Assembly (NCBI GenBank): GCA_013122435.1
Contig: WYDT01000006.1
Coordinates: forward strand, 186,001 to 250,000
DNA: 64,000 bases
Direction of reading: 5' to 3'
DNA from: Chloroflexi bacterium AL-N1
GTDB lineage: Bacteria; Chloroflexota; Chloroflexia; Chloroflexales; Roseiflexaceae
In this document: piece after piece, positions 10,076-19,127 of the stretch
Position numbering within the stretch: position 1 is the stretch's first letter
Layout: the number at the start of each line of letters is the position of its first letter
Program-made: the position numbers and the translations under genes
The notes under the pieces: model-generated
Database searches by the model: none
What the model was told of the DNA's origin: nothing
What the model saw: only the letters and a program-made list of their open reading frames with translations

Positions 10076-10912
10076 TTAGCGTAAAACATCACGTACACCG
10101 CGCAGGTGTGTACGTAACACTTTCGCAGCCTTCGAACAATCTAAAGCACAATTTCGCGGTCGCTGTATCCCACTCTCAGCACTCAAACTTGATCGCAGTG
10201 TGTCCGATGAGCGTTGTTGTACCTTTGCGATGAGACAAGCAAATTCATAACGACTTACTGCATCTTGCCCTGCAACATGGAGTATGCCAGATAGATCTAT
10301 CGTTGCCAATTCCAGAAGAGCCTGAGCAAGATCAGACACCTGGATGGGACAACGGATTTCATCCGTAAAAAAGGAAATGTCATTCTGACCATCCAGTGCA
10401 TCCAAAACCAACTTTTCATGCATACTGGGGGTCTTACCACCGTAAATTAATGACGTGCGAACAATGCAGCTCTGTGGATAGGCTGCAACAACCATATGTT
10501 CCGCAGCAGCCTTGGCCTCACCATATGGAGTTATCGGGTTTGGTACGACTGCTTCCGTATAGGCGACATTACTCTCGCCATCAAAAATAGCATCAGTAGA
10601 CAGATGAATAAAACGTGCACCAATCTCTCTTGCGGCATGTGCGACTATTTCGGCTCCCTGTGCGTTAATTGACCAGACATCAGGTCCGTTTTGGCGATAC
10701 GCTGTGTGTATGACAACAGTGGGACGAACACATCCGATAATATAATCAATTTCAGTCGTGTTTTGAATATCAAGTTGCCAGAATTCGACATCTGATTCTA
10801 CAGGGCGCTGAGAGAAGTATGTGGCAAACGTGTGCCAAGGGCCATTTTTTGCCTGACCTGTGATTTCTGCGCCTAAATATCCTGAGCCACCTGTGACCAG
10901 CAATCTGGACAT
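10076..10912 (-). CDS. RmlD-like NAD(P)-dependent sugar-nucleotide reductase (extended SDR)
   Basis: A short-chain dehydrogenase of the dTDP-4-dehydrorhamnose reductase type, 278 residues. The N-terminal dinucleotide-binding motif TGGSGYLG, the segment LSTDAIFDG, the catalytic Y-x3-K (YGEAKAAAEH) and the C-terminal PRNCALDCSKA all match RmlD. ATG 10912 is chosen because the Rossmann fold begins there; the longer frame to 11044 would run into the end of rnc. The gene sits 16 bases after rnc. No other rhamnose genes (rmlA, B, C) are nearby, so the substrate could be another nucleotide sugar or a different carbonyl compound. Confidence 0.88.
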   Translation of the reverse strand: MSRLLVTGGSGYLGAEITGQAKNGPWHTFATYFSQRPVESDVEFWQLDIQNTTEIDYIIGCVRPTVVIHTAYRQNGPDVWSINAQGAEIVAHAAREIGARFIHLSTDAIFDGESNVAYTEAVVPNPITPYGEAKAAAEHMVVAAYPQSCIVRTSLIYGGKTPSMHEKLVLDALDGQNDISFFTDEIRCPIQVSDLAQALLELATIDLSGILHVAGQDAVSRYEFACLIAKVQQRSSDTLRSSLSAESGIQRPRNCALDCSKAAKVLRTHLRGVRDVLR

Positions 10913-10928
10913 ATTCAATACCAACTCT

Positions 10929-11633
10929 TCATATAAGATCGTCCGTAGCACTTTCCAATGCAGCACGAGCCGCATCCTGGGTGGCAGCTTGTTTGCTTCG
11001 CCCTTGACCCACACCAAGCCGTTGGCTATTAGCAAGCACTTCAACGGTAAATTCTCGCTGATGATCAGGGCCTTCGGCAGCTATGACATTATAGACTGGC
11101 GTAATATTGTAGGCCGCTTGTAACCGTTCTTGCAACCGGCTTTTATAATCAAGCGACAAACCATGTGTCTTAATTTGCTCAAGTTGATGCTCAAGGAGCG
11201 GGGTAATAAAAATTCGCACTCCCTCTAATCCATTATCCAAATAAATAGCAGCAAGAAGAGCCTCAAATGTATCCGCTAACAACGAATGTCTTATACGAGC
11301 ACCACTACCTTCCTCTCCCTTACTCAGGCGCAGGTAGGTCCCTAAATCTAATTGCTGAGCAAATTGAGCCAGTGTAGAAGTCCGCACTAAAGCTGCTCGA
11401 AGAGAAGTCAAATGTCCTTCATTATACTCAGGAAACCATGCAAAGATTACATCTGCCGCTATATAATTCAGGATAGAGTCGCCCAGAAACTCCAGGCGTT
11501 CACTGCATATAAGATCAACAGCCTGGTCAGGATGTTCATGGACAAATGACCGATGCGTTAACGCACTCTCAAGTAGGCTAACATCAGTAAAAATCACTCC
11601 TAAACGATCAATTAGTTTGTTAAGTGAAGGCAT
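10929..11633 (-). CDS. rnc: ribonuclease III
   Basis: Double-strand-specific endoribonuclease that processes rRNA precursors and structured mRNAs. The 234 residues have the family length. The RNase III signature ERLEFLGDSILN is at about 42-53, with the second acidic cluster LLADTFEALLAAIYLDNG at about 115-132. A C-terminal dsRNA-binding domain covers about 160-230 (DYKSRLQERLQAAYNITP through GVGQGRSKQAATQDAARAAL). It lies between fabF and the RmlD-like gene. The fabF-rnc linkage is common in bacteria, although acpP is missing here. Confidence 0.97.
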   Translation of the reverse strand: MPSLNKLIDRLGVIFTDVSLLESALTHRSFVHEHPDQAVDLICSERLEFLGDSILNYIAADVIFAWFPEYNEGHLTSLRAALVRTSTLAQFAQQLDLGTYLRLSKGEEGSGARIRHSLLADTFEALLAAIYLDNGLEGVRIFITPLLEHQLEQIKTHGLSLDYKSRLQERLQAAYNITPVYNVIAAEGPDHQREFTVEVLANSQRLGVGQGRSKQAATQDAARAALESATDDLI

Positions 11634-11708
11634 AATGTGTCATTCATACTATACATCCCAGGTGAGAGATGTGTTTCCAACGTTTCTTCCTTACAGCTTG
11701 CCTCTGTA

Positions 11709-12950
11709 TCAGGAAACAAAGCGCCTGAATGCTAACGTCGCATTGTGGCCGCCAAAACCAAATGAATTACTCAAAGCAAACTGTATGTCACTACGCCGCA
11801 TTTGATTGGGGACATAATCTAAATCACATTCCGTATCGGAATGCTGATAATTAATGGTTGGAGGTAATATTCCTTGCTGAAGGGCCAGAATGGTCACAAC
11901 TGCTTCGATTGGGCCAGCAGCACCCAGCAGGTGTCCAAACTGTGATTTACTTGAACTCACCGGGACCTGGTACGCACGTTCACCCAATAGACGTTTGATA
12001 GCTTTGGTTTCAGCTATATCACCAGATGGGGTACTCGTACCGTGGGCATTGATATAATCAACGTCTGCAGTTGTGGAACCAGATTGTGTCAGGGCCATAT
12101 GCATCGCGCGAAAGGCACCTTCACCATCTTCCTGAGGTAATGTGATATGGTGAGCATCTGCCGAAAGACCATAACCAACCATTTCTGCTAAAATACGTGC
12201 ACCACGTTGCTGGGCAAACTCAAGATCTTCCAGTATGAGTATGGCAGCACCCTCAGATAGTACAAAGCCATCACGCGTAGCATCAAAAGGACGTGATGCA
12301 CTTGCCGGCTCATCGTTACGTGTTGATACAGCACGCGCATTTGCAAACGATGCTATCGCAATACGTACGATAGGGGCCTCTGAACCACCTGTCACCATGA
12401 CCTTTGCGTTGCCACGTCGGATGGTCTCAAAGGACTCACCAATTGCATGGGCACCCGACGCACATGCTGAAGTAGTACAATAATTCGGTCCTTTAAGGCC
12501 ATGCGTAATTGACACTTGACCAGCACCCATATTACTAATCATTGACGGTATGAGGAATGGGCTTACACGACCCGGCCCTTTCTCCTCCAGTGTATGAAAT
12601 CCTTCCATCAGCGTTGTGATACCGCCAATACCACTACCGATGATGGCACCAATATCAGTCACATTGTCAGGGGTGACAACTAATTCCGCAGAGCGAAGGG
12701 CCTCATCGGCAGTAGCTAATGCGAACTGAATATATCGGTCAGTACGACGGACGAGTTTGGTCTCCATATAGTTTTTTGGATCAAAACCCTTTACCTCACC
12801 ACCTATCTGTGAAGGCAGACCATCTGTGTCACAGAGTGTCAGAGTGGTTATGCCACTACGTCCGTGTTGGATTCCATCCCAAAGGGCGGCTGTACCCAAA
12901 CCCAAGGGACTTAACACTCCTAATCCAGTCACAACAACGCGCCGTTCCAT
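11709..12950 (-). CDS. fabF: 3-oxoacyl-[acyl-carrier-protein] synthase II
   Basis: Condensing enzyme of type II fatty-acid elongation, which adds malonyl-ACP to acyl-ACP. The 413 residues match the family. The start MERRVVVTGLGVLSPLG is canonical. The catalytic triad is intact: Cys in TTSACASG, His in NAHGTSTPSGD and His in FGHLLGAAG. A GAGGAGG lies about 11 bases before ATG 12950. acpP is not adjacent upstream; the 271-base gap up to the divergent nuclease gene probably holds promoters for both and includes a TATAAT on the minus strand (13050-13055). The gene heads the fabF-rnc-RmlD-like-HEAT group. Confidence 0.97.
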   Translation of the reverse strand: MERRVVVTGLGVLSPLGLGTAALWDGIQHGRSGITTLTLCDTDGLPSQIGGEVKGFDPKNYMETKLVRRTDRYIQFALATADEALRSAELVVTPDNVTDIGAIIGSGIGGITTLMEGFHTLEEKGPGRVSPFLIPSMISNMGAGQVSITHGLKGPNYCTTSACASGAHAIGESFETIRRGNAKVMVTGGSEAPIVRIAIASFANARAVSTRNDEPASASRPFDATRDGFVLSEGAAILILEDLEFAQQRGARILAEMVGYGLSADAHHITLPQEDGEGAFRAMHMALTQSGSTTADVDYINAHGTSTPSGDIAETKAIKRLLGERAYQVPVSSSKSQFGHLLGAAGPIEAVVTILALQQGILPPTINYQHSDTECDLDYVPNQMRRSDIQFALSNSFGFGGHNATLAFRRFVS

Positions 12951-13221
12951 TAGTTGAGGGCCTCCTCAATGTGATATACTTGATCAAAATGCTACGAAAT
13001 ACATTTTTACCAGATGTTTTATATATCATAATAATATGCTAGTATATATATTATAACACAGCAGATCAGAGACACCGATGCCTACCAACAATGATAGCTT
13101 GCGTAGTTTGTGGCGCCATGCTATATTACGCACGCTTGTTCGTGGCATCACAACTTATTGAGCGAGAGTCAACACAATGCATGATCGGTCTTTCGCCCAT
13201 ATGCAATGAAAGTTATACCTC

Positions 13222-14430
13222 ATGGCACTTGATCTGACAAACTTAAGCCGACAAATCAGGTCGATGAGTGGTTCACTGACGACTGAAGCACATGATAAGC
13301 GTGATCGTACCACAACCGTACGCACACGTTACGCTACAGAAGCACACAATTATCAATTGTGGGCAACGGCTGCTAATCTTAGTCGGGAAACTGCGGCATG
13401 GTTATTAGCGCATCCAGTTGAGCCCCTCAACGCAGTGTATGATGTTGCAGCACGACCTAACAATTATGCACTTGTTGCAACCGATGGTTCGCAAATCGAT
13501 ATCGAACGGCATGGCGCAGCAGCGTGTTATGTCATCAACATAGGGCGTGTCTTTCTTCGCTACGGTGCACAACCAAAAGCACGTTTATCATCAGTGCCAT
13601 CATTATATTATCGTGAAGAGGATCTCTATCTCAGTGATGGAGTCCGACGTATTCCGATTGAGGGCAACTACCTCAGTGCACGACGCGATGTTGAAGAGGG
13701 GGTTGCCCTGGTTGGTTTAACCGAAGAATTTTTGACAGACGATATACCAGGTATCGCGTTACAGGATGGTACACTGGTCCGGTGGACTCTTGCTGGAGCA
13801 GAAAAATTCGTGCAGAACTATTTCTTACGGCCTTATCTGACCTACCTCGATGAAATGCGTCAACGTAATATCCCTGTCGCATCGTATATCAGCAGGCCGC
13901 GCTCTCCCGAAGTTGCAGGCACTATTCGACTAATGTTCTGCCCCGATGTACGGCTAGCAGATGGTCGTGGTGCCAAATGCAACGAGTGCAGTGATGCCGC
14001 TGCCGGACGCGAACCCTCGTGTTATGTATGTCAGGGGATGACAGATGCCGAGATTCTGGCGGATTTTCTGCAAGACGGGCAACGCGGACCGTTGTTTATC
14101 TCCATGTCTCGTATCAATGTGGAAGCGTATGGACACCATCTTATCCACTTCTTCTACATGCGCGTCGGGCGCGAAATTGCCCGTGTTGAAATCCCACAAT
14201 GGGTGGCCCACAACCAGGACCATGTCAATCTGGTGCACACCCTCGTCTATGATCAATGTCTGAAAGGGCAGGGCTATCCCCACGCACTTGCCCGCGCGCA
14301 TGAACAGGCAGTGGTGCGCGCTGCGGATCGACGCGCCTTTCTGAAAATGATGGAAGGTAGCCTGATGCGAGCTGATGTACCTACAGCATCTTCACAAAAA
14401 CGTAGTAGTAAAGAGATACAGGCTGTATAA
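13222..14430 (+). CDS. NurA-domain nuclease with a four-Cys insertion
   Basis: A 402-residue NurA-family protein, the 5'-3' nuclease that works with the HerA helicase in DNA end resection. The first catalytic Asp lies in VATDGSQ (D88), the second acidic site in LQDGTLV, and the C-terminal conserved region is HVNLVHTLVYDQC, with a preceding aromatic/His segment. Between the nuclease motifs, a Cys cluster (CPDVR, then CNEC, then CYVC) looks able to bind a metal. No HerA-like ATPase is present in this window, so the partner would be encoded elsewhere. It is transcribed alone. Assignment is by motif order; the role in end resection is by family. Confidence 0.8.
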   Translation: MALDLTNLSRQIRSMSGSLTTEAHDKRDRTTTVRTRYATEAHNYQLWATAANLSRETAAWLLAHPVEPLNAVYDVAARPNNYALVATDGSQIDIERHGAAACYVINIGRVFLRYGAQPKARLSSVPSLYYREEDLYLSDGVRRIPIEGNYLSARRDVEEGVALVGLTEEFLTDDIPGIALQDGTLVRWTLAGAEKFVQNYFLRPYLTYLDEMRQRNIPVASYISRPRSPEVAGTIRLMFCPDVRLADGRGAKCNECSDAAAGREPSCYVCQGMTDAEILADFLQDGQRGPLFISMSRINVEAYGHHLIHFFYMRVGREIARVEIPQWVAHNQDHVNLVHTLVYDQCLKGQGYPHALARAHEQAVVRAADRRAFLKMMEGSLMRADVPTASSQKRSSKEIQAV

Positions 14431-14469
14431 AAATAGTAGTGAAAAGTGGGGTAAAGTTGAAAAACGTTA

Positions 14470-14494
14470 AAAACATCTGAATGTTTTCATTTTG
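14470..14494 (+). terminator. weak hairpin after the NurA-like gene
   Basis: A perfect 7-bp stem (AAAACAT / ATGTTTT) with a CTGA loop is followed by a T-rich stretch. It is A/U-only at its base, so a weak terminator for the nuclease gene at best. Confidence 0.4.
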
Positions 14495-14500
14495 ATAAAA

Positions 14501-14590
14501 ATAACTTAGGGAACGTATCTAACTAACAACTGTTTGCTGCGCCTGACCAATATCATAATTGTTGCTAGCATTCACGTTACCCTAAGTTAT
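14501..14590. repeat. long inverted repeat in the gap between the NurA-like gene and nadK
   Basis: Arms 14501-14516 (ataacttagggaacgt) and 14574-14590 (its reverse complement with one extra base) flank 57 bases of non-coding DNA. No target-site duplication is obvious. It could be a tiny mobile-element relic or a structured transcript. The rest of the gap 14431-14780 holds no recognisable gene. Confidence 0.55.
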
Positions 14591-14780
14591 ATCCTCAGAT
14601 ATGATACGCCAAAAACCAACAAAATGGGCTGCTCAATTATTGCAAAATCAATTCGGTCTCTGTGCTTATTGCAAACTAAAGTACTATAAAATAATTTCCA
14701 TAACAAAGTACTAGCTTAATCTCACCACATAGTCCTACTACCTTATCCTCATAAATGCCAGTCTGCAAAACGTTCTAGCG

Positions 14781-15617
14781 TTATTCACGTCGTAATCGGC
14801 GAGCCATACGCGCATAAAATGTGCTGGGAGGGTGCACCCGTGCAAAGACACACATTTGAGATGACTGACGGATATGAACAACATCATCGGTACAGAGAGG
14901 AATTGCCTCGTGACCATCCGCAGAAAAGGAGGCGTGATGACGACCATGCAAACGCAAGGTAATGGTCACATCTTCATGGAGAACTAAGGAAGGAATGTGA
15001 GTGAGGTGCGCTGCAATTGGTACCAGGGAAAGTGCATGAGAGCGGGGATCAATAATAGGCCCACCACACGATAGGGCATAGGCGGTTGAGCCAGTGGCTG
15101 TTGCGACAACCACGCCATCAGCATGGTAGGTCGCCAGTTTTGCATCATAAATTTCGACATCAATGGTTAATACACGATTGATTTCCCCACGTGCCACAAC
15201 AATCTCATTTAGTGCAATAATGTGATTGACATCGGTACACTCACTATGAACCGAGGCTTCTAGCAACGTGCGTCTGTCATACCATCCCCCACCTTCCAAA
15301 AGCACTGTGACACCACTATAGAGTTCATCCGGCGTAAGCTCAGCCATAAAATTCAGTCGCCCCAAGGCTACGGGGAGCACAGGGACACTACAACCAGTAA
15401 GCGATATAGCAAGATGAGCAGCGCGCAACACTGTGCCATCACCACCCATTGCAATGAGAAGATCCATATTTTCGATGATGGATGGGTGTTCGCGTCCCTC
15501 GTGGGATGCTCCTCGCCACACTTCAACTCCCTGTGACTGTAACCAAGCTCTGAGTTTTTCCGACAGTTGTATAGACGGTGCAGAATGGGGGTTGTAGATA
15601 ATGCCGATATGGCGCAT
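14781..15617 (-). CDS. nadK: NAD kinase
   Basis: ATP- or polyphosphate-dependent NAD kinase that makes NADP. The 278 residues carry the family motifs in order: GGDGTVLRAAH (Asp-containing nucleotide site), the NE pair in ALNEIVVARG, and the glycine-rich DGVVVATATGSTAYA. ATG 15617 is chosen because AAGGAG lies just upstream and the family N-terminus (MRHIGIIYNPHS) begins here; the longer frame to 15680 has no support. It appears monocistronic, divergent from the S1-type gene across a 506-base gap. Confidence 0.95.
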   Translation of the reverse strand: MRHIGIIYNPHSAPSIQLSEKLRAWLQSQGVEVWRGASHEGREHPSIIENMDLLIAMGGDGTVLRAAHLAISLTGCSVPVLPVALGRLNFMAELTPDELYSGVTVLLEGGGWYDRRTLLEASVHSECTDVNHIIALNEIVVARGEINRVLTIDVEIYDAKLATYHADGVVVATATGSTAYALSCGGPIIDPRSHALSLVPIAAHLTHIPSLVLHEDVTITLRLHGRHHASFSADGHEAIPLCTDDVVHIRQSSQMCVFARVHPPSTFYARMARRLRRE

Positions 15618-16123
15618 GGAGAACTCCTTGGTGTGATTGCCAATAAAACCACAAACCCATACGTAACACAATCCTATCAAAGAAGAGACATACGATACGT
15701 ATACCTCACTACAAGAATCAAAGACACTCTAGGATATGGTGAGTAAGATATCAGTATAGGGGACGAATGAGTGAGATGCAAGTTTGACAGTTAGTAGGGA
15801 GCGCAGTATAATGCGCCGGGTGTAAAATTTTATTGGAATTGTTCCACTGTCGGCTTATCCTACCACAAACTCGATTATACCGAGATTTCACGAGTGATAA
15901 GGCCAAGAGGTGCGGCGTCTTTACCGACACGAGCACTAGAATGCGCCACCGAGTTATCTAATTGCACTCGGTACTCGTATGATATTGGCAGTGCATAAAA
16001 TCAGGCATTGTCGGCTTTATTATACAATGCCATTCCAACAAACACACTAAAACTGTTAAACAAATGTATATCTTATGATATGATATATAATCAACAAATT
16101 CTCAACATTTGGAGGCCAGCATA
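15618..16123. other. divergent intergenic region between nadK and the S1-type gene
   Basis: No gene or RNA was recognised. The AT-rich end near the S1-type gene contains TATGAT (16074-16079) and TATAAT (16086-16091) as possible -10 elements, without convincing -35 hexamers. The nadK promoter should lie on the other side. Confidence 0.4.
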
Positions 16124-17506
16124 ATGAATCCGTACTCCGGACAAGTCGATCAAGAAATGGAGGATCTCGATTGGACCCAGTTACTTGATGATTATGACTA
16201 CACCCAGCCACAACGGGGCGAATTGCGTGAGGGAATGGTTATCCGCACTGAAGATAATATCATTCTTGTTTCAATCGGCACCAAACGTGAAGGTGTCATA
16301 CCCCATCGGGATTTGCAGGAACTAGATGAAGAATTTGTTAGTGCGATTAAAGTCGGCGACTCAATTCAGGTATATGTAGACGACCCTGAGAATCGAGACG
16401 GCGATCTCATTCTTTCCCTGACCAAAGTCCAGATAGCAAAGGACTGGGAAGAAGCTGCCAAACTTCAAGAAGAAGGTGGCATTATTCAAGGTACAGTCAC
16501 CGGGTACAACAAGGGTGGATTACTGGTACAGTTCAATCGTATTCGTGGCTTTGTCCCCGCTTCACAGGTCGCCCAACTCCATGGCCGAACTGCTGCAGAG
16601 GAACGCCAACAAGCTCTTCAACGCATGGTTAACCAGACTATTCCACTCAAAGTCATTGAGGTTGATCGAGATCGCAACCGCCTGGTACTCTCAGAGCGCC
16701 TCGCTACACAAGACTGGCGTAAAGCTCAAAAGCAACGCTTGCTTACCGAACTGCAACCAGGAGATGTTTTGGCTGGCCGTGTCAATCAGCTAACGAACTT
16801 TGGCGCATTTATCGATTTAGGTGGCGCAGATGGTCTGGCGCATATCTCTGAGTTGTCATGGCAACGTGTCAATCACCCTCGTGAAGTATTGACACCAGGT
16901 CAGGATCTTGAGGTGATGGTTGTCGAGGTAGATATTGAACGTGAACGCATTGGTTTGAGTATACGCCGCCTGCAAAACAATCCGTGGGAGAATATTGACC
17001 AGCGGTACAGCCTTGGACAGTTGGTTACCGGGCCAATCACCAATGTCACACCGTTCGGTGCATTTGTGCAGATCGAAGAGGCGGTAGAAGGTTTGATCCA
17101 TGCGAGTGAATTAAGCTCCGATCCACAGGTCCAGCCACGAGATATTCTCCAGCCAGGTCAGGAAATTACCGCTAAGATCATTAGCCTTGATACCCAGCGA
17201 CAGCGCATGGGTCTCAGTTTGCGCCGCACAGACGAAGAAGGAACAGAAGATACAACTCCTGGCATAGCAGAAGAAATCGAAGCCTTGAGCGAAAGCCAGG
17301 AAGTCGACGCACCAGAAGAAATCGAAGCCTCGAGCGAAAGCCAGGAAGTCGGTGCAGCACAAGTTACTGACATCTCTGATACAGAAACAGCAACTGCGAC
17401 AGATACCGTAGCAGATACAAATGGCATCACCCCCATAACCGAAAACGATATCACCAATGAGGATGATGCAGCAATGCCTGAGGCCGAAAAACCAGCAGTG
17501 GTATAA
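16124..17506 (+). CDS. ribosomal protein S1-type RNA-binding protein (four S1 domains)
   Basis: A 460-residue protein with four consecutive S1/OB domains starting near residues 33, 118, 208 and 288; each contains the pattern G-x-V-x(4)-G-[GA]-hydrophobic. The third and fourth (NFGAFIDLG, PFGAFVQI) are the most canonical. This is the architecture of bacterial 30S protein S1, which delivers mRNA to the ribosome. ATG 16124 is preferred to the in-frame TTG 16109, because GGAGG at 16111-16115 is then correctly spaced. The C-terminal 95 residues are acidic, low-complexity and include a 15-residue tandem duplication. A perfect palindromic terminator follows the gene. Confidence 0.92.
   Translation: MNPYSGQVDQEMEDLDWTQLLDDYDYTQPQRGELREGMVIRTEDNIILVSIGTKREGVIPHRDLQELDEEFVSAIKVGDSIQVYVDDPENRDGDLILSLTKVQIAKDWEEAAKLQEEGGIIQGTVTGYNKGGLLVQFNRIRGFVPASQVAQLHGRTAAEERQQALQRMVNQTIPLKVIEVDRDRNRLVLSERLATQDWRKAQKQRLLTELQPGDVLAGRVNQLTNFGAFIDLGGADGLAHISELSWQRVNHPREVLTPGQDLEVMVVEVDIERERIGLSIRRLQNNPWENIDQRYSLGQLVTGPITNVTPFGAFVQIEEAVEGLIHASELSSDPQVQPRDILQPGQEITAKIISLDTQRQRMGLSLRRTDEEGTEDTTPGIAEEIEALSESQEVDAPEEIEASSESQEVGAAQVTDISDTETATATDTVADTNGITPITENDITNEDDAAMPEAEKPAVV
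17270..17359 (+). repeat. 45-base tandem duplication in the acidic tail of the S1-type protein
   Basis: Two nearly identical 45-base copies (17270-17314 and 17315-17359) encode EEIEA-[LS]-SESQEV segments. They are in frame and look like a recent slippage expansion. Confidence 0.85.
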
Positions 17507-17533
17507 ACTTACGCTATCTATTCTAGAGATACG

Positions 17534-17570
17534 AAAGCGGTGTGGTCCTAGGACCACACCGCTTTTTATT
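17534..17570. terminator. strong palindromic terminator between convergent genes
   Basis: A 32-base perfect palindrome centred on CCTAGG gives a GC-rich stem (AGCGGTGTGGTCC) flanked by A on one side and T on the other. It can end transcription of the S1-type gene and probably also of the convergent DUF2085 operon. Confidence 0.9.
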
Positions 17571-17592
17571 ATCACACTATACATCGTCCCAA

Positions 17593-18462
17593 TTATATGG
17601 CAACCAAACCCTGGCTCTCCAACCAATAACGAAATCCAGCAAGCATGCTCAGTTCAAACACCGTAAGTACAATTGCTAATGTTGCTGGTCGTGCAAGTTG
17701 CACAACATGTGTCACAGCCGCTTCATAACCCATGAAAACACCAGCAATAAGGAGATTGACACAAAACAGCACACCCAGGATTCCCACCCAGGAAATGATA
17801 GCAATGGGCCAATACATAAAGGTGATGTTGCCATATAATGCGAGGAGTATCAACAGATTCAGTACTAATGCCCCACCAAATTCAAACCAGTTCGCAACAA
17901 TCGGTTGATCAGTATCTGGATCACGCCGCAGCGCCATATTCAAAATTAAAAATAATAACACGGCAATCGACGTTCCCATACCAATACCCGTTAAGGTGCG
18001 AAGCTCATTTTGTGGCGTGTAAAGGTGTGGAAGGAAAAGATCAACAAAGAGTGAATTAAAACCATCAATACCCATAATGATCACAAACAAACCGAGCATA
18101 GCGGTAATAGACCAATGCGGCAACTTTGCTGCGCGGCTACGCCCAAGCGCAAGCAAATACAGGCTGGTAATCAGAAAACTACCATAGATGCCAGTATTAC
18201 GAGCACAGATCGGCAGATTGCGTCCCCCCAACTCAACAAGATTGATCTGAGCACAGATACCATGCCCGACGGCAAACATCTTTTGATCGAGGGGCGTGCC
18301 AGGCCACGCGAGCAACCCTAATAACAACGTTCCAAGTACCCCCCAGAACGCATAGCGCCAGGGCAAATCACGAATACGCCGCTGCTCAGCGACCAACACA
18401 CCACGTTCATCAATATGTGCCTGGGCCATCTCTACTATCTCTTCCGAAGAACGGTCACTCAT
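17593..18462 (-). CDS. DUF2085 polytopic membrane protein (larger paralogue)
   Basis: A 289-residue integral membrane protein with about seven hydrophobic segments after a 35-residue soluble N-terminus. The DUF2085 core is recognisable: C70 (GHGICAQ), then C86-A-R88-N-T-G-I-Y (PICARNTGIY). The second member of the operon (19128-19706) shares this C-x-Q ... C-x-R-[ND]-x-[GA]-I-Y pattern. The biochemical function of DUF2085 is not established. Its position 3' of a TlpA-type thioredoxin and a second DUF2085 gene suggests that the Cys pair may be redox-active or metal-binding, which is inference. It is the last gene of the three-gene operon and ends at a shared terminator. Confidence 0.85.
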   Translation of the reverse strand: MSDRSSEEIVEMAQAHIDERGVLVAEQRRIRDLPWRYAFWGVLGTLLLGLLAWPGTPLDQKMFAVGHGICAQINLVELGGRNLPICARNTGIYGSFLITSLYLLALGRSRAAKLPHWSITAMLGLFVIIMGIDGFNSLFVDLFLPHLYTPQNELRTLTGIGMGTSIAVLLFLILNMALRRDPDTDQPIVANWFEFGGALVLNLLILLALYGNITFMYWPIAIISWVGILGVLFCVNLLIAGVFMGYEAAVTHVVQLARPATLAIVLTVFELSMLAGFRYWLESQGLVAI

Positions 18463-18513
18463 ACAACACCTACTCCACGATACATACGGGGCAGGAACAT
18501 GGTGGTTACCCGT

Positions 18514-19107
18514 TTATTGCAATACTGCAAGCTGCTGCTCCAGAAACTCATAATCCATGATCCCCAGCTTAAATGGGTTAAGTGCATCACCACTTTCAAC
18601 TCCGGCCACCGTGCCATCACTATTGATAAAATAACTCACAGGGAGATTACGAACGCCGTACCGATCCGAAATATCACCTGTGTCATTCACAATCAGTGGG
18701 AAGGTCACCTGCAGTTCTTCGGCAAAAGGCCTGACTGCATCGACTGTCTCAAGTTTATTGACACCCAGAACAACAACCATATCATCATACTCATCCACAA
18801 CTTGTTGCAGATGGGGCATCTCTTCCCGGCAAGGAAGGCACCATGTCGCCCAAAAGTTGAGCACCACTTTTTGGCCCTGGAGATCGCTTAACTTTGTGGT
18901 GGTGCCATCTTCCATGGTAAATTGAAAGTCGGGCGCCATTTCACCAACCTGTGGAAGCGCATCGGCACGTTCCAATACCTTCGACTCAACCGCAATAGCG
19001 GATATCAGATCCGTTGACGATACAGACTCGGGGGCAGATGACTGCGTGTTCCCACATCCCATCAGTAATACAAACACAAACACAAACGTACCACAAACCC
19101 TGTACAT
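18514..19107 (-). CDS. TlpA/ResA-type thioredoxin-fold lipoprotein
   Basis: A membrane-anchored extracytoplasmic thiol-disulfide oxidoreductase of 197 residues. The signal peptide ends in the lipobox LLMGCGN (lipidated Cys18). The AhpC-TSA/Redoxin domain follows, with APDFQFTMEDG, the active site WATWCLPC (Cys90, Cys93) and the cis-Pro loop NLPVSYFI. Relatives reduce apocytochrome c or other exported disulfides. No cytochrome c maturation gene lies nearby. It sits instead between two DUF2085 genes (20 bases from one, 51 from the other), whose conserved Cys pairs are candidate substrates. A GAGG site eight bases before ATG 19107 supports the start. Confidence 0.93.
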   Translation of the reverse strand: MYRVCGTFVFVFVLLMGCGNTQSSAPESVSSTDLISAIAVESKVLERADALPQVGEMAPDFQFTMEDGTTTKLSDLQGQKVVLNFWATWCLPCREEMPHLQQVVDEYDDMVVVLGVNKLETVDAVRPFAEELQVTFPLIVNDTGDISDRYGVRNLPVSYFINSDGTVAGVESGDALNPFKLGIMDYEFLEQQLAVLQ

Positions 19108-19127
19108 ACTACTTACCTCACTAGGGT

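Noticed and set aside
13078..13161. 27-codon ORF before the NurA-like gene
   Set aside because: The ATG has no clear ribosome-binding site, the peptide is not enriched for one amino acid, and no terminator follows it before the next gene.
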